From Brachynemurus nebulosus (Eukaryota > Arthropoda > Insecta > Neuroptera > Myrmeleontidae): a DNA stretch of 64,000 nt. Under the pieces are notes generated by a model that saw nothing but the letters and a program-made list of their open reading frames with translations, made no database searches and was not told where the DNA came from. The position numbers were made by a program, and so were the translations under genes. Numbering within the stretch: position 1 is the first letter of the stretch; every line of letters begins with the position of its first letter. The stretch spans positions 159,003,498 through 159,067,497 of the forward strand of contig JAPWDM010000001.1 of the NCBI GenBank assembly GCA_035578155.1. The letters are read 5' to 3'. Positions 24,850-37,235 of the stretch are shown here, one piece after another.

Positions 24850-25924
24850 GAATAAAATAAATATCATTTAATTAAAACATACAAGTATCTAAATCACATG
24901 TTCAAAAATTTACCGCCATCAGTTAATAAAATAAAGGGCTTTTCGTAATGAATCTGTCTGTTAGGTGTTCATTGTTTTTAAATTTGTTAATTTAGATGCA
25001 AATTATCATGAAGAAACATCTTACTTTCTTGACCTAAAACTTTTGTTGAATGTCCTCTTCATAAATCCGAATTGATTTATTTTGTTTGTTAGGGTAATTT
25101 ATTGTTTATTTTCGCGATTTAAATAGTGAAATACGATTCTGTTAATACATTACTTTCAAACATTTTGACAATTTCAAATTACGATCTAGAAAGACTTGTT
25201 GATCTCCTATATAAATATTAAGAGGTTATTATAATAAGTATTTTTTTATATTCTCAATTATCTATAAACCAAAACGAAATTTAATTATCTCTAAAATTTT
25301 CTTGGCAACGTTTTCGTAGATTTTTACGAAATTAATTCTGTCAGATATTTTCAAAATGAAACATAAATTTCATTTGTTTTAAAATTTTTTTCTTGTTTCT
25401 GTCGAAAAGAGAAAAAAAAGTGAAATTCCAAATAAAAATAAAACACTGTGTATATGTATATTTAGAAACGCAAATAAAATACATGCTTAATTAACTTCTA
25501 TATAAATACTCATGCCTATGCTACCTTACTTATTTCTAAAAATATATATTTTGAAAATTGATTTAAATAAAGATTAAATTGATATTTATGCCATTGAAAT
25601 AATCACGTGGGTGGTGTTTTAGTATTTATAAAAAGATTTTACCGTCAATATTTATTGAGCAGAGATATACCAGATTAAGTATATTCGTGTATATACAAAA
25701 TGTGTTTCAATAAGTCTATCTTAAATGTAGTAATATTTTTTGGTTTTAATAAACAATGAAAAAGATCATCTCTCTCTTCACTTTGGGTTTAAAATAAATA
25801 TTTAGCTTCGAATTTATTTTATAAAACAGAGACGGAATAAAATGATATTTGGTATTCTATAGTTTTTGTGATTTTACAAGGGGAGAGCACAAGTTCGAAA
25901 ATTAGGTAACTGGCATGAATCTTC
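24850..25924. other. AT-rich non-coding stretch
   Basis: Nothing recognised. Confidence 0.5.
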
Positions 25925-26253
25925 GTATACAGTACTTACTCACTTACTCTTTATGTACAGTGGCTAGTCAAAAGTATTTGGACAGTCATATAACAAACAA
26001 ATTTTAACAGTTAAAACCAGGTGAACATGGGAATTAGTAAAAATTTTGACTTGTGTTCTACATAAAATGATTGATTAACTATTTTTCTTACAAATTAATA
26101 AAAAAAAAACTAAATGTAATTCAGTTACTATTCAAAAAATAGCATTTTTCACTTTAGAGTGTTTAGAGTAAATAATTAACACATATAAAAAGTATTTGGA
26201 CGATACAATTTCCATTCTTTTAGCAGCAATAAAAGAAAAATTGTTTTAAGTAT

Positions 26254-26620
26254 TTAGTATTTAGGAGCGTATTCCATTGCCTTAATCATTTTTTTTAGTC
26301 GATTACGCATTGACTTCCCTAATTTCGATGTCGTTTCAAGCCAAATTTTACTCCATTCTAATTTCAAAGTCTTAATTAAACTTTGTTGATTTGAAATGTG
26401 ATGGTATCGAATGTCTTAAATGATGCCAAAGGATCACAATTGGACTGAATTCAAACGATTGAGGTGGTGTCTGTAATCTTTTGGGGGTATTATACAGGAT
26501 GCATTGTCTTATAAAGTATGCGGAATGCTTTGTACCGTTATTCTGTTAAAATAAAAACGATCCTCCAGATTTAATTTTTTAACATTTTCATGTAAATTTT
26601 CTTTCAATATGTTCAGGTCA
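26254..26620 (-). pseudogene. Tc1-like transposase C-terminal half (left arm)
   Basis: Mirror copy of the coding remnant in the right arm, read on the minus strand and ending at the stop at 26254-26256. It has the same C-terminal signature (EWSKIW, then R.RLKK, then a KY ending) with small differences from the right arm. It lacks the N-terminal DNA-binding domain and the first catalytic region and is not functional. Confidence 0.7.
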
Positions 26621-26960
26621 ACATACTTATTCATTATTTTGTCAGTTATATGAAAATTTCTCACTCCACTTTGAAACATGCACCCGCAGACAGACTGTAA
26701 GTAGATATACCGATTACCGATCTAGCAACATATTTGACAGTAGGAATTAGTTTAACGATTTTTTTTTGGAATTTTCCAGTCAATTCTTTCTAGTTTCTAC
26801 TTTATATACTTTATATAGAAAGAATTGACTGGAAAATTCAAGAAAAAATTTTAAACTAATTGCTACTGTCAAATATGGTGATAGATCGGTAATCGCTATA
26901 TCTACTTACAATCTGTCTGGGGGTGCATGTTTCAAAGTGGAGGGGGAAATTTTCATATAA

Positions 26961-27315
26961 CTGATAAAATAATGAATAAGTATGTTAACCTGAATATATT
27001 GAAAGAAAATTTACATGAAAATGTTAAAAAATTAAATCTGGAGGATCGTTTTTATTTTAACAGAATAACGGTACAAAGCATTCCGCATACTTTATAAGAC
27101 AATGCATCCTGTATAGTACCCCCAAAAGATTACAGACACCATCTCAATCGTTTGAATTCAGTCAAAATTCAGTTTCAAATCAACAAAGTTTAATTAAGAC
27201 TTTGAAATTAGAATGGAGTAAAATTTGGCCTGAAACGACATCGAAACTAGGGAAGTCAATACGTAATCGACTAAAAAAAATGATTAAGGCAATGGAATAC
27301 GCTCCTAAATACTAA
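26961..27315 (+). pseudogene. Tc1-like transposase C-terminal half (right arm)
   Basis: Two frames must be combined to read it, so it is broken by at least one indel. The first stretch gives VNLNILKENLHENVKKLNLE, the segment before the second catalytic Asp in Tc1 transposases. The next piece, in another frame, reads QNNGTKHSAYFIRQ where family members have Q-D-(N)-x-P-K-H, so the catalytic Asp is replaced by Asn. The end gives LEWSKIWPETTSKLGKSIRN, RLKKMIKAMEY and the terminal APKY before TAA, matching the W..I and R...VIKA...KY pattern at the Tc1 C-terminus. In an active Tc1 enzyme this region would carry the second and third DDE residues. Inactive. Confidence 0.75.
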
Positions 27316-27673
27316 ATACTTGAAACAATTTTTTTTATTGTTGCTAAAAGAATGGAAATTATATCGCCCAAATACTTTTGATACGTGTTAATTCTTTACT
27401 CTAAACACTCTAAAGTGAAAAAATGCTAATTTTTGAATAGTAACTGAATGGGATTTAGTTTTTTTTTTTATTAGTTTGTAAAAAAAAATAGTTAATAAAT
27501 CATTTTATGTAGAATACAAGTCAAAATTTTTACTAATTTCCCTGTTCACCTGGTTTTAACTATTAAAATTTGTTTGTTATATGACTGTCCAAATACTTTT
27601 GACTGGCCACTGTATTTATATATAAGAATGAGAGAGAGAAAGGTGTTTCCCTTTGGGAATAGGTACTGTATAC

Positions 27674-28610
27674 TGATAGCAAAACACAAGAAAAATTGTG
27701 GTTTATTGGAAGTCTTAAGGATAAAATTTAAACTATAATTTCAAAAAGGCATTAATTGATATTTCTGAATTTTTTTGAAGGTCAATTTGTACAAAAGTTT
27801 TAGTAAATTTTATACTTAATTACATAAACAGAAAAAAAATTTACAAGGTTAAATTACCAATTAAGTAAGTATTGAAAAATACGTGAATAATTATCGAAAA
27901 ATAAAGATTTATATTTTCGTGATGAAAAAAATATAGAAATAAAAAAATACAGAAAGTATTTGCAATCAATAATAATGCAATATAATCTACCGCATTTTCT
28001 TCTTCCTTATTTATATAGTATTTTGAATACTACATATATTTTGAAGTACCGCAAATCCTCCAATTTTTGGTGCTCTTTCTATCTATGATGGTAAAATTTG
28101 ATACATTGAACTACTTAGCCTGTACAAGAAAATTTACCCGCTTTCCCCATCTTCACCTTGTTAACTCGACCATAGTTTAACAACAGGTGATAAGTCTTTC
28201 GAAAAGTAGCATTTCATCAATTTATTTCAAGTTTTCCTTTATTTCTTATAGTTTTCGTGATATTTTAATAAATACAATTTGAGCGGCTACCGTTTTTAAA
28301 AAGGGCATTTCGAGACAAACCGTTTCAAGTTTGTCTCGAAATAGTTTCGAACCATTGTTTCAACAACAATGTGATACTGTGGTGATAACAAACAATTGAT
28401 CTTATACGTTCACTGATTGTGGAAAGACTGAATGTAAAGTGGTATAATATCCCGCCAAAAGGCACCAATCAATCCACAGAATTTTGAATTTAGACTAACT
28501 CCATTGATCCGTGGTCGTAGCGACCGTAATAATTCGAATTTCAGTTTGGAATTTTGAGAGAACATGCGTAACTGTATGTACTTTAATATAAAACAAAAAA
28601 TATTGATTTT
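27674..28610. other. AT-rich non-coding stretch
   Basis: No gene. A compact hairpin at about 28310-28342 (TTTCGAGACAAAC, 8-nt loop, GTTTGTCTCGAAA) is the only structure noted; the GTTTCGAA word beside it recalls PLE tails. Confidence 0.45.
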
Positions 28611-29187
<577 letters not shown>

Positions 29188-30063
29188 TTTAAAATTCCAC
29201 ACTGTGATGGTAACTTAACTATCTTTAGTAACTATTATAGATGTTCACACGAGTTTCCCTATAGGTAGTTTTAAAACATATACACATTTTTTCATTGAGT
29301 ATTTATGTATTTATCATGTGGTGTACCACAAAGTTTATTAAAAATCAAATCCAAAAGCTGAAAATATCATAATATGTAGGCATTTAAAAAATGAATAAGT
29401 AATCTGACTCTGTTTAAAAACAAATTACATTTTGAAAAACAACCATTAAATCTGTTTATTTTCATTAAAATTAACGGCTCACAGTACAAAGATGAAAAAA
29501 AAGAAAAAGTTGAAAAAAATATGTTTAAAAAAATAAACACAACTTTCGTCTTTTCTTCTGGTGGCATTAACAATAAATTTTACAACGTGTTTTACAATTA
29601 TAAATCTGTAAGTTCCTGTCACCTGTGCTCAATCATTCAACACGTACCCTGTACAGCACGCGATGCGTACAAGCACTACATGCCGGGAACACCAGAAACG
29701 AATAATACTTGTAGACGACAGCATTTAATAATAATAATCCCGATGGACTGACGACAACTTTGTTGTAACAGTTATTTAGGAGTTAGCAGCGCTCAGAGAG
29801 TCAGTCCGTTCGGTTCATCACACAAATGGGAATGTTCAGTCGACACGATAGGGATTGGCGAAGACAACAAACCATGCTTGATTAAAAGCCATATGAGATT
29901 AAATTAATTTTAAGCGTTAAATACTTCATGATATAAACATAATCTATATTTAATCCAATTGCGTTTTAATGATAATTAAGTCGTAACCAAGAGTCATTTT
30001 TTTCCCTGTTTTGAAGAATTCAACTTGTGTGTCACGTTCCATATTGAATATATATTGAAGATT

Positions 30064-30150
<87 letters not shown>

Positions 30151-30615
30151 GTAAATTGAAATTGTACCTATTAATAAAAAATCTTAAACAATTTTTAATT
30201 TACAGATACCACTTTATTTTAAGTTTTTAATTTCTGTGACTTGTTTCAACTCAGATGGCTATTAGCAAACACTTCAACGATTCATTAATGGCCATATGGA
30301 CTGAAATATATCGCAGAAACTAAAATGTTAAAATGGTATCTGCAAAGTAATTTTTTTAAATTCAATAGATTTGTGCGTTGCTTCATGGTATTCTTTATTT
30401 ACTATTAATAAACATAACTCTTATTTTTGGATAACACTTATTATTGAAACTCTTATGAATTATTTGATAATGATCATATTCATCCAAACATGTCAAAAGT
30501 GATATTTTTGCAAAATAATATGTTTTATTTATTGTATTTTTGTTTTACGAAATAAAATATCATAAATGGGGCAAAGTCAGGCTAATTTTTTTTTAAATCT
30601 GAGTATTCCTTATCG
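29188..30615. other. AT-rich non-coding stretch with (TA)n
   Basis: Contains (TA)n at 30068-30147, unrelated in flank to the HINE-like family. A less AT-rich patch at about 29600-29880 has an open frame (29521-29751) without recognisable domain or splice sites. Confidence 0.45.
30068..30147. repeat. (TA)n microsatellite
   Basis: About 40 uninterrupted TA units. Confidence 0.95.
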
Positions 30616-31393
30616 TAGTGTTTTTCAACATGTAAGTCGCGACCACCTGGGGGTCGCGTAGCCTTTTTAAGGGCGGTCGCAGTTATTTTAACAATAAAAC
30701 CACTCTAGTTCAATATATAATATTTAATAAATAAAATGTTAGTTAAAGGTTACATTAATGTGATGGTTTCATATTTTCGCTTGATAAAATTGCAAAACAA
30801 ATAACTGCGGTTTATTTTCAATAACAGTAAATCCGAGTTTTAAATAATTGTCTTCATGTAGACGCTTTTTCTTTGCTTTTGTTTCATTACTCTCATTTGA
30901 ACTTGAAGTTGACGGTTGTGCATGTCTTTCCAGAAACTCATCCATTTTCAATAATTCCAATGAAGACAGAATTTTGGATATCAAACAATAAAAGACAGTG
31001 AGCAACTACTAAACAAGCAAGTCCATTCAATAAATTTAAACACAATTCAAAGCGAAATCACAATTCAGAATTCATAGAATTCAAAAGTGCCATCCTTTAC
31101 TCGCCTGATGCTCCACGCAGCATTTATCACGTTGCGCTATGTCTCTTCAGAAGCTACTATAAGTCGTCAGCTTCAATGTTGATATAAAAATATGCCTGTT
31201 TAAAATCCTTTGTTATGTATATATTTAATTGACACCAAACTGAAAGTAATCAACAATGTTAAGCGGATTCGATATTTATAACTTAAAATAAAATAAAAGT
31301 TAGAAATACTAGGGGGTTTTTCTATACTAGAGGGTCGCGAAACATTTTTCAATACTAGAGGGATCACGCCATTAAAGAGGTCGAAAAACACTG
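30616..31393 (-). mobile_element. ZBED-type hAT, internally deleted
   Basis: The termini are inverted: TAGTGTTTTTCAAC (left; first base probably mutated from C) and GTCGAAAAACACTG (right), with GGGTCGCG-type subterminal words on both sides. The 8-bp flanks CCTTATCG (30608-30615) and CTTTATCG (31394-31401) differ at one base and are read as the hAT duplication. The length is 778 bp. Only the N-terminus of a transposase remains. Confidence 0.8.
30769..30945 (-). pseudogene. hAT (ZBED-type) transposase N-terminus
   Basis: The likely start is the Met of MDEFLERHAQ at 30945, since proteins of this hAT branch begin with a short M-[DE]-[KR/E]-F-L segment; an upstream Met in the same frame (31005) gives only a hydrophobic chance extension. 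Next come a Ser-rich stretch, a basic patch KAKKKRL and then HEDNYLKLGFTVIE, matching the Y-x-x-x-GF-T segment that leads into the BED zinc finger. The zinc-coordinating Cys residues do not follow; the frame ends within 20 codons, so an internal deletion removed the zinc finger, dimerisation and catalytic parts. It lies antisense within its own TIR pair. Confidence 0.65.
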
Positions 31394-31401
31394 CTTTATC
31401 G

Positions 31402-31976
31402 TATACAGAATTAATTCTTCTATAACGCGATTAATTAGTATTATAGAATTCGTATTATATTCGTAGGAAACTTGAAACATCGAAATTAATTGTATGTAAA
31501 AGTAGCTCCGTAATGTCCAGGTTGTCTCGTTTTACGGTGATACTATAGTTAATGTAGAATAATGATCAGCCGCGGTTTGTTGCAAACTTACAATTCATTA
31601 GGTCAAGACTATGAACTAGTAACCACTAGAGACTACACCGATTTGGCGTCTGATTCACATTCCATATCGTATATTTTCCCCCAAAATATGTCATATCGTT
31701 AAAAACTGCAATTTGAGAAATTGGGGTACAAACTTTTGACTATAATTAAAATAAACCTTACACAAAAATTGTCTTCCTATCATTGATTTGTATTCATAAA
31801 TTAATATTAATGAGTAACACCCCTACAATGCGACTGAATTTTAGTTTTACTGAATAAAATTAAAATTAAGAGCAAAAATGCTATATCACATGTATCACAC
31901 CGTAAAATATTTCAAATTCATTATTTAGTAATATAAAAGTGGTCGCAGGGTACGACCACTTTGTGAAAAAGTGTTG
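31402..31976. other. AT-rich non-coding stretch
   Basis: Nothing recognised. Confidence 0.5.
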
Positions 31977-31979
31977 TTA

Positions 31980-32399
31980 GGCCGAGCGCACATTGTGACG
32001 CAGTTAACACAGGCAGGGCAGCACAATTTCTGTGACTCATTGTTGTAAAATGGGACAGGGTGAATTAAAAGGCAGAGCAGAACAGAGTAGCACAAGGTCG
32101 CATGAGACCAATGTGGCACTCGTGAATGTGACACTGAAACTGCGTGACATTGTAACACGTTCTCGAGTTATAGTTGGTTTTATTTCGCCGAAATGAAAAA
32201 AAAAATGAAGAAAAACAGTGCTGCTCTGCTCTGCCTTTCAAGTTACACTATCTCGTTCTATAACAAGAGTCACAGAAACTGCGCTGCCTTGCCTGCATTA
32301 ACTGCGTCACAATGTACGCCCGGCCACACAGTTTGTTTCTCGTGCTTTTCTGCTCTGTCTTGCGTTTACTGCGTGATGCAGCTCAATGCACGCCCGGGC
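31980..32399. mobile_element. Harbinger-like palindromic MITE
   Basis: Flanked by TTA on both sides (31977-31979, 32400-32402), the 3-bp duplication of PIF/Harbinger elements. The ends GGCCGAGCGCACATTG and CAATGCACGCCCGGGC are imperfect inverted repeats. The interior is itself a long imperfect palindrome: TGACGCAGTTAACACAGGCA ... GGCAGAGCAGA pairs with TCTGCTCTGCC ... TGCATTAACTGCGTCA, centred near 32150. It is markedly GC-richer than the surroundings. Overlapping open frames on both strands (31925-32158 minus, 32193-32417 plus) give similar peptides only because the DNA is palindromic; they are not genes. Confidence 0.6.
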
Positions 32400-32402
32400 T
32401 TA

Positions 32403-34742
32403 CAATCCATAATGTGATATTGTTTTACCAAATTGGTGGACACATTTGCCTCCTGTCCATTGTAAACTGTCACTTGTGCCATCCTCGGCCGTAGTTGATA
32501 CTTTCTTTATGTTCAAAAAAAAAAAAAAAATGTGTTAAAAGCAGAATTTTGAAATTTTTGTGTTATACTCGTATAGGTATTTCTTGATTTTAAATGGATC
32601 ATTTACATGACGATAGTTATTTCCACTTCAATTTTACAGTTATTTACTTTAATATCATCAATAATACCTACAGACAAAAAAAATGAACTACATACTTTTC
32701 AATACATTAATTAAAAAAAAATATGTATATAACTTACATAAACCTCGTCTGAATATCAGACATTCCTACATAAAAAAAAAATATATATGTATTGAAAATG
32801 AATATTTTAAAATTCCACTGCGCTCTTTTACCAATAATATGTATAACCATCTATCAAGCTACTAGCTATGGATTCAGTAATAGTTATGTAATGTTATGTA
32901 AAAATATTTTCTTTCATCTTTTAAATTCTGTTGTTCTATGTAGAAAAATGTTGCAGGAAAATCATTTTTCATAATTCTTGGCACACAAGTACACCAAATA
33001 CACACTACATAACAATATATAATAATGAATTTCTCATTCATCATTTAACCATTATCCATCGCCATTCGTGGCGGACAGACCGCTAAGCAGACGAACTGAA
33101 AATATTATCATTATTATTATCAACATTCATCAATTATTTTCAACAGTAAGTAGTAGTCAACAGACAGAGTACTCGGGGTACGTAAACTCGTTTATTGAAA
33201 ATAATGCATTTTCTATAATGTTTAAAATATAGTTATATGCACGTAACTTATTTTCTATTTTTAAGCAATTCTAATTTAAATATGTTAAAAGGCGATTCAT
33301 AGATATATAAACTAAAGCTACATCATCGGAACTTAATTTCGAAAAGGTTTAGTAGTTCCAATTTTGATAAATTTCTTTCAATGTCTATTAAAATAAACCC
33401 AAAAACGAATGGGGCTTCTTGGACCCGATAGTTAACGTTGGAAACATTTTTGAGTTCCATGTTTAAGAGGAGGGAGGAGTCGTTAACCACATTAGGTGGC
33501 TTATTTTCACTAATTTTTTAGTTTTTTTTGGGGGGTAGGAAGCATTAATTAGAATTCAATCAAATTTCGACATCATTTTACTTATATTTCGAACAACTTG
33601 TGTAAATTTTTTTGCATAATTTAAACCAAAAATAACAAAGTTACGCACTGATGTCCGTTGAAGGTTCTAAGTAGAGTTCTCGAATTGCTGGACGTGTAGC
33701 CATTCTAATTTTCATTTGAAATCAAAAAGATTTTCATTTTACAAATAATAACTTATTTTCTAAGAATATAAACCTCAGTGCAGGTGAAAATAATGAAAAT
33801 TAAAAATTTTGCAGACGTTGGAAAAATTTACTTCAATATTGACCATCTTTTTCATTAATTGTGCAAAATAAAAAAAAAAGAAACAAACACCCGTAAGATC
33901 ACGATATCATCTCAAAAGTTGGTTCATATATTTTGCAATTATTAATTTTCATAATGATCGGTATATTTTACTTTTTGAGTTAGACATCCCGAAAATGTGA
34001 AAGAAATCATTTTGAAAAAATCACGTCTGCAAAGGAAATTCTCGAAAACTAGAAATTTAAGAAAGTAATTATGCAATATGTAATGTGCTCACCGATTAAT
34101 CTGCCATTTCAACACCATATATTAATCTTTCTTCTTCCTCATAGGCTTCGTAAGTAAAATGACTACCTGCGGTAATGCTTCGCCATACCTGCTGTGCGCT
34201 CAAGCCTGTAGCCTGTACCCGATGAACGTTCGGTTCTGTTCATAAAATCTAAATAAGTGCGAATTTTGCTTTGACATTTTCACAGCGTATTCTCCGATAG
34301 TTAAGCTAACGATTTATGTAATAAATAAGAATCGATTTTTTTGAACTTCCTAATGTGGTTTCCCCCCTTGATAATTACAATTTTTATTCCTTGTATGAAT
34401 TTAATATAAATGCATACTATTGTAATATAAATAAAATAAAAAATAAAGAAGCCTACATATAATACATCATGATTCGAAGAGAGATATGTTTATTTTAATG
34501 ATATTTTTTTTTAAATTGCGGTTCAGTTCATTTTCTAAATTGTCAGAACGTTAACTATCAGTTTTGAGATCCGAAAAACTTAACAAAAAGTTTTCGATAT
34601 ATTAAATATTTTAAAAAATAAACACTATAATTTTTTTTATCGTATTACTGGAAAGATTACGAATTATGTCTTAAAAAATTCAGTGGATTTCGTTTTTAAG
34701 TCGCACCAGGTATGTTTGTCACAACGACGTGTGCACACCTAA
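32403..34742. other. AT-rich non-coding stretch
   Basis: No gene or complete element seen. A locally GC-richer patch at about 34140-34240 has no defendable frame. ACATTAGG-type words at 33490 and 34350 are inverted but isolated. Confidence 0.45.
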
Positions 34743-34750
34743 GTACGCAC

Positions 34751-36085
34751 CAGTGGCGATTATTCCAGGTATGCGGGGTAGGCGCCGCTTACCCTAGCTG
34801 TTTCTTAAAAACTGAAATAAATTTATAACGAAAATAACATTGTTTACAAAATAATTTAAATATACAATTTCCATAAGATTTAACTTACATTATTGCATAT
34901 ATATTGCACATTAGAATGCATATATTATACCAATTATACATACCTAATTATGATATACCTAAAATGCATAAATATGGTCCACAGTACGTGTTACATATAG
35001 ACACGATCAACAATAGACTCTGTAGCCAGTCTATGTAGCTGTGTATAGGACGTACATACGCATATGTACCTACTCAGCTATGCGATCATCATCTGAGCAT
35101 ATCCGTGTGTACTGAATCTGCATATGTATATTATGTATCTGTGCAGTTGTATTAGTGGTTTATAATACTGGTAGTCCTTTGGCATGGTAGGCACCAGGAT
35201 CGGCGCATATCGTATATTCGATAACAGTCGATGTAATGACATATGTATATGTATATGTGCAGCTGTATTAGTGGCTTATAATACCGTATAGTTCTTTTCC
35301 ATCGTAGGCACCAGGCTCGGCGCTTATCGTATATTCGATAACAGCCGAACTAACCAAATCTTAACTTGTGCTCTAATCACCTCAGCTTTTAAATTTTTTA
35401 GCATGCTTCCTATACTTATAAATTTATCGTTGCTGTCAACTGTGATTTGATTATTAAGATTTTATTACCTACTGTCTTTTTTTTAAATGACTAAAAAACA
35501 ACGGTTACGTAATTAACACAACATAAAGTAATTAACACAACTTTTTTTAAGGAATATTGACGAAAATAATTTTTCTTTAGACTATTGAAGGTAATTTAAA
35601 TCGTGTTTATTTAGCCTCATAAAAATATTGCTGGTTTTTTACTTTGACTGTGAAAGAAAAGTTATTCCATATTTTTATATTTTTCCTGAATCTTATATTT
35701 TCTACAACTCAGTTTGTTACAAAAAAGCGTTTGCACATCATTTTCCAAACTTCTTTTGATAAATATTCTAAAATTAGGTGGTTGTTTGATACCAAAAAAG
35801 CTTTTCTCTTGTATGTTATTCAGGCCCGGACTTAGCCTAAGTGGCGCCCGGGGCAAGGTCAAAAAATGGCGCCTCTGTAGAAAAAGTATTTCCTTTTTTC
35901 CTCCCAAAAAGCAAGTGACAAGCAAAAGAAGAAAAAAAACCTCACATACCTAATTTTGGCGCCCCTCAAAACCTGCCGCCCGGGACACGTGACCCGCCTG
36001 CTATTTTAGTACCTCTTTACACATTAAGTGTGATTTACCTTTTTGAAAGCGCATACCCAGTCTTAAAGCTCACGAGCCGCCACTG
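34751..36085 (-). mobile_element. Nonautonomous hAT element, copy 2 (inverse of copy 1)
   Basis: Reverse-complement relative of 20724-22071 along its full length, with the same CAGTGGCG / CGCCACTG termini and its own exact 8-bp duplication GTACGCAC (34743-34750, 36086-36093). Small indels and point differences exist (for example near 35490-35520 and 35600-35640). The 1335-bp length matches copy 1, so both derive from one internally rearranged parent. No transposase. Confidence 0.9.
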
Positions 36086-36395
36086 GTACGCACGGAAATA
36101 TTGTCTATAAATTGTTTTAATTAACATATCACCTGCTGTAGTCGGAGTTGTTATGACTGAGTTTCCACTGTATCGTTTATTCAGTTCAGAAAAGGAATTA
36201 ATAAAGGATAATCTAATTCAAAAAGCAAACAAAGTGTTCAAGTATATTTATGAAAATAGCAATAATATAAAATTATTGTTGGTTTTAAATTAATCACCTG
36301 TACGTAATATCCATAATAAATAATAATACCTATGTCATCATATTAATTTTCAACAATAATGTATATATAATGTCATTAATATTATAAACCATATA

Positions 36396-37162
36396 CAGTA
36401 TACTTCTGTTATAGCGAACTTAACTGAACTAAACTGTTACCGATTATAACGACCTAAAAAAGATGCAGTGATAGAAAATGTCGGTTATAACGAATTCGGC
36501 TATAGCGAACTTTCGGTTATAACGTATCAATTAGGACGTAACCGAAGTGCATCGAATAACAACTGATACGAAACTGTTACTTAAAAATCAATCCAAATAA
36601 AAGTACTTATATGACGACATAATTCCTTTATAGTAAGTTTTGTATGATTTTATTGGTTGGCAATGGGTACGTCTTTTTTTCGTAAAGAAAAAAAATTAAT
36701 TTTTTGGTATGAAAAATAAAGGAAATGTCATTTTTGTCATTTAATTTTAGATATAAATATGAAGCTAGGTACCATTTTATTTTTTCAAAAATTTTGTTTG
36801 AGGTGTAATCAATTTTACAGGAGAATATCAGCATTTTTGCTGAAAATATTCAATTTTTTCGATAGTATTTTGCCACTGAAGACTTCAAATCTCGATAGAT
36901 TGAACAAAAAGTAAATGTATATTTCTAAAATAAATAGGTTTGGTTATATTATTGAAATGTACTTCAATAATATAATATAAACCTCTTCACCACATCACGG
37001 TACTAATCCAGGAATATGAAGCTTACTTTTAAGTGAATTCCTATTTTGAAAATTCATTTATTACAGCGGGTGCCATGAAAAGACCTGAGCCCGAGACTAT
37101 GGCAGAAATTTGTTTTGAGGCCTCGAGAAACCGAAAATGACCTTCACTAAAATTTATATTAA

Positions 37163-37235
<73 letters not shown>

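Larger units (their letters stand above)
25958..27612. mobile_element. Palindromic Tc1-like element (fold-back)
   Basis: Both ends are CAGTGGC.AGTCAAAAGTAT-type Tc1 termini flanked by TA (25956-25957, 27613-27614). The two halves are inverted copies of each other along about 800 bp, meeting at a short loop near 26793-26814. Each half therefore carries one TIR plus the 3' part of a transposase gene; the 5' half of the gene is absent. Matching small differences between the arms show some independent decay. A hairpin-intermediate or snap-back origin is likely. Confidence 0.85.
25925..27673. mobile_element. Hairpin MITE, copy 2, split by a Tc1 insertion
   Basis: GTATACAGTAC at 25925 and GTACTGTATAC at 27663 are inverted ends. 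The right part (27615-27673, with GAGAGAGAAAGG and TTTCCCTTTGGGAATA) matches the MITE at 20-130; the left arm is shortened. The Tc1-derived palindrome occupies the loop at a TA site. Confidence 0.7.

Noticed and set aside
29760..29890. Possible transcription start with TCAGTCCGTTCGGTTCATCA.
   Set aside because: Initiator-like word only; no TATA box or downstream element at the right spacing, and no adjoining exon.
31925..32417. Cysteine-rich frames on both strands that look alike.
   Set aside because: Similarity is due to the palindromic DNA of the Harbinger-like element, not to a duplicated gene.
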